From positions 4,621,098 to 4,685,097 of the forward strand of contig CM119269.1 of assembly GCA_051294375.1 (NCBI GenBank): a stretch of DNA of 64,000 nt. The letters run 5' to 3'. A program made the translations under genes and the position numbers. The notes beneath the pieces are model-generated. The model saw only the letters and a program-made list of their open reading frames with translations. It was not told where the DNA came from and made no database searches. How positions within the stretch are numbered: the stretch's first letter is position 1; each line of letters opens with the position of its first letter. Of this stretch, positions 50,751 to 62,083 are shown one piece after another. Origin of the DNA: Paraspadella gotoi (lineage: Eukaryota > Chaetognatha).

Positions 50751-51087
50751 ATGAAAAAGATGGAAAAAAGGATTGACGGCGACTTCGTCTTGAAATCTGG
50801 AATTCCTTTGGCCGATCTGCTCATTCACGTGAGATAATTAAAATTACCCGTTGAGAGATTTTGAATTTTATTAAATACACATATAGACTCAATAATTAAA
50901 CTTATAATTATAAGTTATATGTCTTTATAGAATTATGATAACCTTCACATATTTTCTTTCAGAATTATTTTGAAGAAAAAAGTTTTGCCTGATTTAAATT
51001 TCACGGCGAAATGGATGTCAGTTCATGATCACGTCTTGGCAAATGAGAAAATCAAGAATTGGGTTGATTTCCATGAATATAATTAGT
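50751..51087 (+). pseudogene. Glutathione S-transferase remnant (last two exons)
   Basis: 50751-50828 reads MKKMEKRIDGDFVLKSGIPL, and 50964-51087 reads VLPDLNFTAKWMSVHDHVLA to a TAG, both clear relatives of exons 4 and 5 of the intact gene 1.8 kb downstream. The phases no longer match (donor phase 0, acceptor phase 2), the DFQ end of exon 4 is lost, and exons 1-3 are absent. Confidence 0.75.
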
Positions 51088-51465
51088 ATTTTTTAGTTTT
51101 ACATTTTTAAAAAGATCATTTTTGTATGTCTTTAGTCATTAAATTCATTTACTTAATTTTAAATTTTATTTCTTTTTGATATCAGTTACGTACCTTATTT
51201 TTTTCTATGCACCTTTCACTTTCTTAATACATTCTACTCAAAACTTTTTTAATAATGCTGCTCAATTCCCTTTTTAAACGTATTTGGTCCTCAACAGCAG
51301 TAAACCAAAATACAACAAATTTAAATTGTTTGCATTTTATAATCAAATTACCAATAAATTATATCTCTTTTACCCCTGTTCCAGTTGTTTACTTCAGCAA
51401 TAAAATTACTTTTTCTTAAAAAACATTAATCGGTAACTACCAAGCAATAGACGCGGATTACTACA

Positions 51466-52909
51466 ATGCCGACCTATAGGCTTCATTATTTCGATTTTAC
51501 TGGAAAGGGTGAGTTGATTCGTCTCCTCTTCTCTTTGGCGGGAGAACAGTTCGAAGACGTGAGATACTCAAAGGAAGAACGGTAAGATGATCAAATTTGA
51601 CCGACCACGTCGTTATCCCCCGCCTCCTCTTCGAATTAGCCCCCGTTTTCTTTTAAGCCCCGGTGTGCAGCTGTGGAACGAGGAAAGCAAATCCGGGATG
51701 CCGCTCGGAAGTATGCCCGTTCTCGAGATCGATGGCGTCAAATTCTGTCAACAATCAGCGATCGCGCGACATCTGGCGAAGAAATTTGGATTTTATGGAA
51801 AGAACGATTTTGAGGTCAAATCTAAGCTGAGTTTATGAAATTGGTACGACCAATATAAAAAATTATCCATTCATTTAATAAATAAGCTATCTTGCCCCTG
51901 ACTTTGGACAGGCTTTGGTGGTTTAAGGCCTCCATCACTCTTACAAGATAATGACATAGCAGGTCCCTGCAAGCTTTCAATCAAGACTCTCTCACAGTCT
52001 CGTTTATTCACTCCCAGAGTCCCTGGCTTCCCTATCAATGAAGACTAGATAAATACACTCTACCCCGGGCTAATATAAATTGGTATCAATTATTATAAAG
52101 AAAATTACAAATACATGTACGTAATAATGAAACCTCACCTTGAAAAATTTTTTTTAGAATTTGAAAGTGGATATGGTTCTGGAAACGGTTTGGGGAGACA
52201 TGGCGGCAAAGATGATTGCAATAGTTTTCGAGAATGATGAAACGAAAAAGGCAGAAAAGAAAGCAAAGATGCTGGATGTAAGTATAGCAATTATTATTTT
52301 TCATTCGAATTTGAAAACGATAGTTTTTTTTTATTTTTACAACGATTTAAACAACAACGAAAAGAGAGAAAATTACTCAATATTTTTCATTCATATTAAT
52401 ACCACAACTAAAATGATTTCAAATTTATGAGATTTCTAATTATGATACTATCAATACTATCATATTATATCATATCATATATATTATTATATATATTATA
52501 TATTATTATATAATATATAATATATATATGTAAACATTTTTGATGTTGACTATTTTCTGTACCAGGAACTCCCAGAGATGATGAAAAAGGTGGAGAAATG
52601 GTTTGAAGGCGACTTTGTTTTGAGTTCCGGAATTTCGTTGGCGGATTTGGTCATATTCGACTTTCAGTAAGATTATGAATAATAAGAAATTCCACGTTTA
52701 CAATTCATAGATGAGGAAAAAGGGATTTTTTTAAATATATTATTAATTTCTTATAAAAAAGAAACAACGCCCCCCTCGTCTTTGCTTTCAGAAAACTGAT
52801 GAACGAAAAGTTTCTGCCGGAGCTGAAGTTCACCTCGAAATGGATATCAATTCACGATCGAGTGATCACAAATGAGAAGATCAAAGCTTGGCTCGATTCC
52901 AAGCAATAA
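51466..52909 (+). CDS. Sigma-type glutathione S-transferase
   Basis: Five exons, 51466-51581, 51658-51814, 52158-52277, 52566-52666 and 52792-52909; 203 residues, normal for the class. MPTYRLHYFDFTGKGELIRL has the catalytic Tyr near residue 8 and the sigma-type GR/KxExIR pattern; SMPVLEIDGVKFCQQSAIAR is the glutathione-binding stretch with cis-Pro and the QS pair; C-terminal domain ends IHDRVITNEKIKAWLDSKQ. The second acceptor (TTTTAAG at 51655-51657) was chosen because only it keeps the phase and gives an unbroken join. It conjugates glutathione or acts as prostaglandin-D-synthase-like enzyme in the cytosol (family knowledge). Confidence 0.93.
51890..52080. repeat. Dispersed repeat, inverted partner at 59577-59635
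   Basis: TTGCCCCTGACTTTGGACAG followed by TTTAAGGCCTCCATCACTCTTACAAG is about 85% identical by eye to the reverse complement of 59577-59635. It lies in intron 2 of the GST gene. Type of element unknown. Confidence 0.65.
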
Positions 52910-53385
52910 TTTTGGTGCCTTGGTTCATGAAGTGTGAATCGTGCATACCAAACTCTCTCTTTATTTAAACCCTTTTCAGTCTTGCAAAATGAAAAAAAAA
53001 AAGCTCAACATTGCTAGCATCATTTTTTAAAATTTCTTTATTATGGCCCGGTGAAATAAAAAAATATTTTTATTTGATGTACAATTATTCTTAATAATAA
53101 TTTACATTGAATTAAATGATACTTCAATTTTCATTGAATTGAATTTAATTAATTGACGTAATTTCAGGAATTGGATGAAGGAAAAATTGTAGCCTAAAGT
53201 ATACTAAAATACTTATGTTTTTTTGCTTTTAAACAAAATGGAATCGGCCGCCTGGTTCGGATAACTTTTTCAGTGAACACTTAGCGGTAATAAACGCCGT
53301 TTTGATTAGTTACGAATTGTTTTTGGCCTTCTGCGGGCATTTGCTATAAGCTAGAAAATTGACAAGAAAAAAAAAACGTTATTTA

Positions 53386-53397
53386 ATCTCTCTCTCG

Positions 53398-53435
<38 letters not shown>

Positions 53436-53460
53436 CTCTCTCCCCCTCTCTCTCTCTTTC
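53386..53460. repeat. CT microsatellite
   Basis: Imperfect (CT)n upstream of the plus-strand membrane-protein gene. Confidence 0.9.
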
Positions 53461-53534
53461 CTGGATGAATTACGTCCGTAAAAGAGTAAAGTCCCGAAAT
53501 GTATCTCAGCCGGGATCAGCAGCGGCATCGCTCA

Positions 53535-53629
53535 TCAACCGCGCAGCGACAGGAAAGCCGCGGCGTACGTAGGGCGCGACGCGGCGGGAAGGGGAGGTGA
53601 CGGCGGCGGGAAGTCAATCTCCTCGAAAT
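53535..53629 (-). CDS. Possible terminal exon, unknown gene
   Basis: After a good acceptor (CTGTTTTTCAG) the minus strand reads FEEIDFPPPSPPLPAASRPT, then YAAAFLSLRG and TGA. GC-rich and protein-like, but no upstream exon was found: the DNA on that side is the start of the plus-strand membrane-protein gene. May be the end of a gene whose other exons are elsewhere. Confidence 0.3.
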
Positions 53630-53737
53630 CTGAAAAACAGTTCGGAGTCTAGAAAAAGTTTTTTGGAAAAAAAAAAAGATGTTTATTTCATGTTTAATTT
53701 TGGATAAATAAACAAACAATCTCTCTCTGTCGCCAAA

Positions 53738-56700
53738 ATGTATCGAGGCATCGAGGATGGAGGATCAATTTCCTCGTCGACATCCATCCCTCGACCTTCG
53801 ATCATCTCCGATCGATCGTCAACGGAGACGACGACGACTACGACGACGACGACGACGACGCCAACGTCGACCAAAAGGCTTTGGCCGTCGAAAAATCGCT
53901 CCGCCTGCACGAGTTTCACCAATTTGGCCTTTGACTTTGACGGATGCAATCAGGAGGTTGTTTGGTTCGCTCCAAGATGGGGGGGGGGAATAGAAGAAAA
54001 GTCGGGAAAGAAAAGAAAAAAAAAAGAAAGAAAAAGAAATAACAAGAAATGAGGAAATCAAGTTTTAAGAATTTTTAAAGGGATAAATTGCTCGGAAAGA
54101 GTAAAATGCAGAGTAGAATAAAAATGCTTATGAAATTAAGTTTGTTACAAGGAAATTGGATGCATTTCCAAGGCCTTGACCGCCATAAGTATGAAATTGG
54201 TACAATTGGTACAATTGGCCTTGGCCGCCATAAGTATGAAATTGGTACAATTGGTACAATTGGCCTTGACCGCCATAAGTATGAAATTGGTACAATTGGT
54301 ACAATTGGCCTTGACCGCCATAAGTATGAAATTGGTACAATTGGTACAATTGGCCTTGACCGCCATAAGTATGTTTCATTTGTTGCAGAGTAACATGTGG
54401 TTTTCACCCCGTTATACGTACAAACAGCATAGGACTCATTATAAATGTTTTTCAAGGTCTCCACCACCATTTTTCAACTTATATTTTTACTTATACATAT
54501 AAATTATCTATTAAAATAATCTTTTGTGAAGAATTAAGGCGTCATTTAGTTTTAGTTGTTTGTCAACAAAAAAGTTTTCATTTAATTCTAACATTTAACT
54601 TTAAATAACTCTAATTGTTTTTCGATAACTACGTAAAGTGCTACAATAGCCATATAAGGATAAAGTTGTACTTATCGAAATAAACGCTGTTCAATGTTCA
54701 TCCTTCAGGTGCTGGACGCGCCGCCGCTGCCGAAGCGATCAACGACGCCCATCTATCCTGCGCCTTTCGATCCACGGCGTCAACCGGCGCCGCCAACAAC
54801 GCCGCGGTGCCTCGTCTTTCTGACGCTGGTCAACGCGTTGACGCTGATGGCGGCGCTGCTCTGCATCGTCTTCGTGACGATACGGGAACACTCCTCCTCG
54901 AGGGCGCTGCAGGAGACAAGGTGATGAGAGCAAAGCTGCCGCTGCTGCTGCTGGTAACGTTGATTTAGGCACTGATATTGAAGTTTTTGACGGTATTAAT
55001 ATCGTGAATTTCCTTTCGTTTCGTTGTGTTTTGAGTTAATAGAAGATGTTTGAAATTGTTTTCAACAACGACTACAATAAAATCGTTGTTGAAGACGGTA
55101 TTAATTATAATGATGGTGACTATGTCGATGTTGACAATGATAATAATGATATTATATGCGTTTTGATGGCAACTTCAACAATCAATCAATCAATCAACAA
55201 TCAACATAGTTGATGTAATACATAAAAAACCTCAAATCAAACAACGACTGAAGCTAAAGTCTTTAGTCTTTAGTAAAGAAAGGTAAAAGATAATGTATGA
55301 AACCTAAACTAAAATAAACATAAACAAGACTAAATAAGATAAAAGTTAATGATGATGATGATGAGACTGAGAGTTGCAGAAAGCAGAGTCGAAACTGACC
55401 ACTAACCATTGAGCACTTGTCAGTGACCAGGAAACGACAACATCAACGTCGAACATAACATATACGATCACACCAACCGGCCCCATTCCCTTTGTCCATT
55501 AGAAACGAGCTTCGCCTCCGAGACGAATCGTCGCATGCCCTGAAGAGCAATTCGAGCGACGACGACCACCGCCTCCTCGACTTCCTCCGTCGTCTGGAGA
55601 CGACGCAAAACGCGACGTCGAGAGAGTTGGCGCGACTCCGGAATCCTTCCTCCGCTGAGGACGACCTCTTCGAGCGCCTCCAACACCTCGTCGAGTCATC
55701 CGCCCGCAACTCCCAGCGCCGTTTTCTCGACGCCGTCGCCGCCAAGGCCGCGGAGTTTGAGGCCACCGCCAAGCGGCTCGTCGACGGTATCAGGAACGAG
55801 ACTAACCGAGAGATGGCGGTACATCAGCGCAGCATCAAGCGACTCGTCCGCAGCAGCAATCTCGACATCAATCTGGCGTTGAAGGAGCTCCAGACGAATC
55901 TTACTTCAAGAGCAGACGATATGGTAAAGGGATTGTCTTCTATGGCGGCGGCGTTGAAAGTTGCGGGGGCGGCTGGATCGACGGCGGCCTCTTCAGAGAC
56001 CTCAGTTCCTCAAACCGTTCCCGAATTCGTTCGAAGCCTCAAGTCCGACGTCGCCGGAATATTTCGCGGCGTCGAGACGATTCAGCAAGAGACGGCGTCG
56101 TTTTGTGGAGGCGTCGCTCCGACTTTGCAGCAAATCAACGAGACGATGATCCGGCGTCAACGGCGCCTTAAGGCCGACTTCCGGTCCTTAAAGGCTTCGT
56201 GTCAGGGACGCGGTTCCATCAACGGAAGCCAAATTAGAATCGACGAAAGACTGGAGTCTTTAGAGACGTCGACGAAGCTAATCTTGGAGGCGGTTTCCTT
56301 GATGGAAGACGACGACGACGACGCTTTTCACGTCAACTTGACCGCCGAAAATTTTCGAAGAGATCGCGAAAGAGGCGGGACTCTGAATCCTGGGATTCTG
56401 ACCCGAAAGGGCGTTGCTTTGGCTTTGTGGATTCTGGGTGACGACGTGGCCATTTTGAGTCAAGATGTCGCCGAAATAAAGGAGGCGGTGGCGGCGTGGG
56501 AAAGGAAGAACGTCTCCGTGGGTGTCTTCGACCACACGCTGCAGCAGATGGCGCGCGACTTCAGCGTCGAATTGAAGCAGATCCTACTGGACATTGGCGG
56601 GCTCAGTAGCGGTCACGCTCTTCTCAACAATCTCGTCGAAATCGGCGTCAAAAACGTCACCACCGTTGCGGCGAGGGTCGACGAGCTGCTGCGTTTGTCA

Positions 56701-57396
56701 ACGCGATTCGACGCCGCGTTAAACGATATCCGGTCGCGCGTCGACGTCAGCAGCGCCGCGGCTCCGCTTCCCAAAGCGGCGCAGGTTACGCAGTGCGTCG
56801 CGGCCCTTGACGGAACGACGGCGTCGTTTCGGGCGATGCCGACAGGCGGCGACTTTCGACCCAGTGTCTCTGCATCAGCTGGTAACGTCACTTACACTAC
56901 AGACGACTTCGTCAACGCCTCCTTCGTTTTGGGCCCAAAGACGACGCTGACGACTTGCTGCGGGTCGCACGCGCTCATTAGGATCGATCGCGGCGTCGAT
57001 GGAAACCCGGATGAGGTGCGTTTGAAATCGTCTGCAAAACCGGCGACGCCGGCTTTCAACGCCACGACGGCGTTTAACGTCACGCCGGCGCTGCCCGAGG
57101 CGGATATAATCCAGATCTCGCCGGATCTGAAAATGACGTTCGTGGAGCGCCATCTAGGAACGCAACCTGCGTCGACCGGCAGGCGTCGGTTTGTCGAAGT
57201 CTTCTACGTCTTGAGCGGCGCCCGTTGGAATTCTCTGGCGCCGATCATCGTATCACCGTCGGGCGCCACGTTGGAGCTGCAACCGGCGCCGCGCAACGCC
57301 TTTCTCGGGAGATTTTTGGTGGAAGCAGACAAGGAAGTTGGGAAGGAAGATCTGAGGCCTTTCATGGAGGAAATGGCCAAGTGCTTTTTGATTTAG
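53738..57396 (+). CDS. Type II single-pass membrane protein with coiled coil, function unknown
   Basis: Three exons in phase: 53738-53956, 54709-54920 and 55503-57396 (TAG); 774 residues. The cytosolic N terminus (MYRGIEDGGSISSSTSIPRP, poly-Thr, Pro-rich) is followed by one hydrophobic segment near residues 107-131 (CLVFLTLVNALTLMAALLCI) and a basic/polar stop. The rest has at least ten N-glycosylation sequons (such as NATS, NLTS, NVTY, NASF), so it is probably extracellular, with long helical coiled-coil stretches and a C-terminal globular part of about 170 residues containing TTCCGSHALIRIDRG and RRFVEVFYVLSGARWNS. No known domain is recognised. It is one of the few plus-strand genes. The first intron contains a 45-bp minisatellite. 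Confidence 0.82.
54172..54373. repeat. 45-bp minisatellite, 4.5 copies
   Basis: Unit GGCCTTGACCGCCATAAGTA plus TGAAATTGGTACAATTGGTACAATT, in an intron. A length of exactly 15 codons keeps several frames open on both strands, which creates false repeat-protein frames. Confidence 0.95.
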
Positions 57397-57409
57397 GGAA
57401 AGGCTGGTG

Positions 57410-58091
57410 AGGCATTTTCAGGTTTAATGGGAATTTTCTAATCAGTAATTTAAGTGTTATTATTATATTTCAATGCTAAGTATTAAAATTTACTTGTGGT
57501 TTCACATATTTCTAACGGATTTTCTGATCTGATTTATTAAATATTTAGTCTATGAATATGCATGACCTACGTTGTCCAGTGCCCACTGCTCAGTGGCTCT
57601 TTGTTTGAAAGCATATTTAAATTTTAAATTGTAACTTAGCTCGTATGTGCCATAGCCTATATCCTAAATTAGAGAACGAATCATCTTATTTGTTAACAAA
57701 TCCTATCCCTGAACGTGTATTTTAAGTAAAAAACACGATTTAATCGAAACTCATTTTTATTATCAAATCTTCTTCAGTGGATATTTATTGACGTAGGAGT
57801 AGAAAATGAAGACCTTAGCCAGAGTTCACTGAAAAAAATAAAAACAACAAAGCGATAAAACTGATAAGAAATCGTTAAAAGAAAACATAAAATGATAAAG
57901 AAAAACACTTTAATTTTTTTTAAAAAAGACTCAATTTAAAAAAGCACTTGTGAGACGTCCACAACCTTCCTAACGATTTTTTTAAAATTTATTGCTTCTT
58001 AACTTCTCATCTTTACGATTACCGTTACCAAATACGTTTCTAATTTTAAACTATAAAATTTAAGATTAAATAATTAAACATTAAACAATAA

Positions 58092-58188
<97 letters not shown>

Positions 58189-58200
58189 CAATCAAGCTCT
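57410..58200. other. AT-rich, no gene; AAT microsatellite
   Basis: Between two convergent genes. 58087-58189 is (AAT)n. Confidence 0.7.
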
Positions 58201-58202
58201 TA

Positions 58203-59288
58203 TTAGAATTTCAAGCCCCGCCCAAAACCTTTGTCGACGCTCCACATCTTAATCTTCTGTAGCGCGGCCAAGGGTCCCGCCTCGGCCCGCAGCACCTCCA
58301 CGCCGTAGCAGCGTCGCTCCCGCACGTTGCGCATGGGGACGCTGAAGGTCTGCGCCTCGTCGTTCGCCGTCCATGTGGCCTCGTGATGCGAGAGGCGTTG
58401 CCACGTCTTGCAATCGTCGGAACCGACGAAGTAAAACTCGACGGGAGTTTGATAGAGGTAGACCTTTTCGTTGCGGGAGGAGAAGCCGAAGCTGTTGGGG
58501 ATGTGGTTGGGGGGGGAAAGTTGGAAGACGGAGGGGAAATGGGGGAGGGGCGGAGTAGAGGGGAGGAGTAGAGAAGAAAAGATTAGACAAGAGGGAGGAA
58601 GGGAGGAAGGAAGATAGAATTAGCCAATTCCATTCCATTCCCTTTTTTTTAACGGGACGTTTAATTTTTTTTTAATCCTACTTCGACGCCAAATCCGCAC
58701 CTGTCGATGCTGTGAGGATAATCGAATTTGTACCATATGATCTGCGGCATCTTCTCGCAGGGATCGTTACTCCAAGGGAGTTCGCTCTTTGAATCGAAGG
58801 CGTTGGAAGCCTCGTGCTTGTAGAGATGAGAAGTGGAACCGGACATTCCGTGCTCGATCTCAACCGCTGGGAAGTTTGAAAAATCAATCTATCCTTTTAA
58901 GCACAAAATTATGCAATTGTCAACAGTCAACTGAACAAACAAACTATTATTTATTCAATCGATTCTATTTTTTAACAAATTAAATATCTGGAAACTGACG
59001 TATTGATTGATCCAATATATGAATCCGTCTAACAAATGACCATTCTGATTAGCGATTTCCTCCTTCCCACTCATATCCGTCTACCCCTCGCTCACCCGAA
59101 TGTTTGACCTCCCACATCCTCAAATATCTGACAGTAACGGTTTTTCCGGCCGTGACCTTCAAGACTCTGAGCCCGTAACAGTAGAACCTCTCCGCTCGAC
59201 CGGGCGGGACCCGAAACTCCTGCGTCTGGCTGGCGGCGGTGAAGACGGTCTTCACTCTTGTCAAGACCTTCCACGAATCATCGGCATT
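58203..59288 (-). CDS. Discoidin-like (F5/8 C) repeat protein, C-terminal block
   Basis: Exons 59288-59096, 58866-58701 and 58491-58203 (TAA). The first exon is only the second half of a domain (DDSWKVLTRVKTVFT, YCYGLRVLKVTAGKT, LRMWEVKHSG), the next two make a full domain: GMSGSTSHLYKHEASNAF, PQIIWYKFDYPHSIDR, FYFVGSDDCKTWQRLSHHEA, CYGVEVLRAEAG, IKMWSVDKGFGRGLKF. Phases 0 in, then 1 and 2. The missing half domain is not found upstream within 1 kb but is present, with matching phase, as the last exon of the 46.1-47.3 kb piece. Both pieces are probably one gene. Confidence 0.83.
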
Positions 59289-59299
59289 CTGAAGGGTGG

Positions 59300-60375
59300 A
59301 TCGGGAAAAGGGTTGGAGAGATGGGAGAGTGGAGATGAAAAATCGAGGACGAGGGAGTGAGGCGGGAGAGAAAGATTAAAATAAAAGCGAAAGGCGGAAT
59401 TTAATCGAAACAGGACATCTAAATGAGAATAAATGAACTAAATCACTTAATCTAACACTTTCGCCTACCTCGCCTGATTTCAGATAATCCCTGCTACCCC
59501 CGCCCTTTACATTCGCCTACCTCGCAGAGGAAGAAAAGTGAGAAAGAGAAGAAAATGAAAAAGAGGAACGTAATCTTGTAAGATTGATGGAGGCCTTAAA
59601 CCCCCATAGCCTGTGCAAAGTCAGGGCCAAGAGGACGAAGACGAGGAAAGGAAACTCGTTGAATAAGTGAATTTAAGGAGAAAAGCAAAACGACTATTAT
59701 GTTAAGAAACAACGAAGTCAACGATGAAAACGACGAAAATAAAGACGAACGATTCGACGATGATGACGACGACGAAAATGAAACGACATTTTTTGATCTT
59801 CACTTTCTCGCTCGATCAGTTGTTTTTTTTCCTCGGGCGCGAAAGGCGAGACCAACAAACGGTAAACAAACGGAAACAAATAATGTCAACAAAAAACAAA
59901 ACAAAACAAAAAACAAAAAACAAAACATGTTTCGGTCTTTTTCTCGAAAATTGAGATTTTTGTTTTTTTGAAGCTGCAAGTCGTTAGGGATTTTTTTTTT
60001 TTGGAAGAAAAGTAGTTTATAAAATTTATTAATTATTATATATTTATTATAAGTTTTCTCACTTCATTTATTGTATCCCATTTAAAATTGGTCAATTTCG
60101 CGAAAACACGAGAGAAAATCGTTTAAAATACTGAGCGCGATATATTGTATGATTTTTATTTTTTATTATAATCTTTATTTAGTTGATACTTTTTTCTCGT
60201 TTAGTTTTAATGCGTTTTTTTATTTTTTATTTTGTTTTGTTTTGTTTTAGCTGTCGATTTTCCATCGCCTCGCATCTTTCGTGTCCCGCGACAGAAAATG
60301 GCGAATCATGCGCTCGTCTTTTTTTTTCTCTTTTCGCGCGCGCAGATCATCGCCTCGACGCGCGCGCCACGCCCC
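59300..60375. other. No gene supported; repeats
   Basis: 59459-59525 holds two units of the CCCGCCCTTTACATTCGCCT minisatellite, 59577-59635 the inverted partner of the 51.9 kb repeat. The remainder is AT-rich or GAC-rich. Confidence 0.6.
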
Positions 60376-60379
60376 ACCG

Positions 60380-60663
60380 TCAAACGTCACGCCAGCGCCA
60401 CGCCAATGCTGACGCTAGCAGACGTCTCATTTCTTGAGACGCGTCGTCGTCGTTACCGTTGTCGTTGTCATCATCGTCCTCTCGTAACCGCGCGCGTCCC
60501 GGGAATGTCGGTTCGTCGTCGTCGTCGTCGTCGTCGTCGTTCTTGACTTCTCTTAGAAAAGTGAAGGATTTTAGTGATTGTCTTTTTCTCCGCCGTTCTC
60601 GTCGTCGTCGTCGTTGTCATCGTCGTCGTTCTTGTCGTCGCCGTGGCCTTCCAAGTCGCTCAT
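60380..60663 (-). CDS. Acidic protein frame with one frameshift, uncertain
   Basis: Minus strand starts MSDLEGHGDDKNDDDDNDDD and reads to GGEKDNH, then a stop; shifted by one base it continues LKSFTFLREVKN, an Asp run, EPTFPGRARLREDDDD and QEMRRLLASALAWRW to TGA. Composition suits an acidic nuclear protein like others in this genome, but it may be a GAC-repeat artefact. No intron with GT exists across the break. Confidence 0.3.
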
Positions 60664-60669
60664 CGCCCT

Positions 60670-62080
60670 CGTGGTTCATTTGTGGTTCTTTCTCTCTTTT
60701 TAAACTCTTCTTCTCACTCGTTTGTTGATAAGTTTCTTCTGTACATTAATTTCATTTCTGGTTTATTTTTAATGAACTTATTTGTATTAAGTAAAAGACC
60801 TTTTTCTCCAGTTTAAAATTTATGTTTCGTTTTGAACTTCGACGTCGGCAGCTCAGGACGTTGACCTTTCGAAGCCTCGCGTTATCTCTGTTTTTTAAAA
60901 AGAAATTACGTCAGAGATGTCATGGACGTCAATCTCAAAAATAAATTACGTCATTAACGTCATGGACGTAAATCTCAAAAATTTTCGATGAGAACTGAAA
61001 AAAAAAAGAGAAAATATAAGATTTCCTGAAAATTGTAATCTGAAAGGGTGGCAACACGCCAGAGATCATCATTGCGAACGTTGACGTAAGAGAAAGCTTT
61101 CCTTCTTACCACTAACTGGTTGTCGCCCCTTTAGTGACAATGCTTGGAACATCTACCTCACCAATGCTTACCAATACGTCAGTAGTAGATGAACTAAAAT
61201 GGTTGAAAGACAGAGAATAAGAGGAGAGGGCGATGACAGTGTAAGAAGAAATAATAGGGTGGACGTCGAACGGAAGCTTCGATTCGAACTGTAAAGTCCC
61301 GGGTTAACGTGGAGACAGCTGCTATCTCTGCGCCGACGACGACGACGACGACGACGACACGATAATCGGGCGTTTCTCTTTCTCCGCGCCCTTTCTCAGG
61401 ACCAATCAAGAAGCGTAAAAATTATAGTTTGGCCAATAAGAGAGTGACGTTTTGATTACTACAATTACCATGAATGATAATCATGATCCTAAGAAACTGA
61501 TAAAGAAAAATATTATTCACATCAGCATTTATTATAAATCTTTATATATCAAATATATACGGCATATTATAACTAAATAATTTAGCAAAAAAGCGAAATG
61601 ACAAATATTACCACATAATAATTTCGTGCAATCTCAGTCAATCTCTAGATTTATATTTGTAATTAGTAATTACCGTAAAACCCATAATAGAAATGACGAT
61701 TCCATGAGGTGATTTTGTTTTTTTCTACCTATAGCTCTTTCACCACTCGGTAGAGGCCACGCTCAAGCGAAAGGCAATGAACAAAAGAGCACTAAATTAT
61801 TATTTTGAAAATTAAAAATTGCAAGATTAAAATCATTGCCAGTTCATAATGTATGGTCGGTAGAACCGTTAGAAGAATTTTTAAATTCTTTTAAAAATTT
61901 TTCCCAGAATTTAACAAGCGGCATTCTCTTGACGGTGTAAAATCGAAACTCGACGCAATCATTTCCTTATCACTCAGTAATTTACATTTTCTTTCGGTTT
62001 TAAAATTAATTATGATTAGACTAGACTAGTGAGTGAAAAGGCAATTTATTTTCAAATCAAATCATTCAATTCCTTATTCC
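60670..62080. other. No gene seen
   Basis: Contains a GAC run at 61335-61357 and two near-identical ACGTCA-rich stretches at 60910-60970. Otherwise AT-rich, downstream of the ECM29 C-terminal block. Confidence 0.55.
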
Positions 62081-62083
62081 CAA

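Noticed and set aside
53683-53949. Minus frame with a poly-Val run opposite the first exon of the membrane-protein gene
   Set aside because: Shadow of the GAC-repeat exon; the plus frame has a good start and splices in phase to two further exons.
54075-54502. Repeat protein with a 15-residue unit (SYLWRSRPIVPIVPI) on the minus strand and others on plus
   Set aside because: The 45-bp minisatellite keeps all frames open because its length divides by three; it lies in the intron of a well-supported gene.
55443-57153. Several Arg/Ser-rich minus frames opposite the 634-codon plus exon
   Set aside because: Antisense shadows of a GC-rich exon with clear codon bias on plus.
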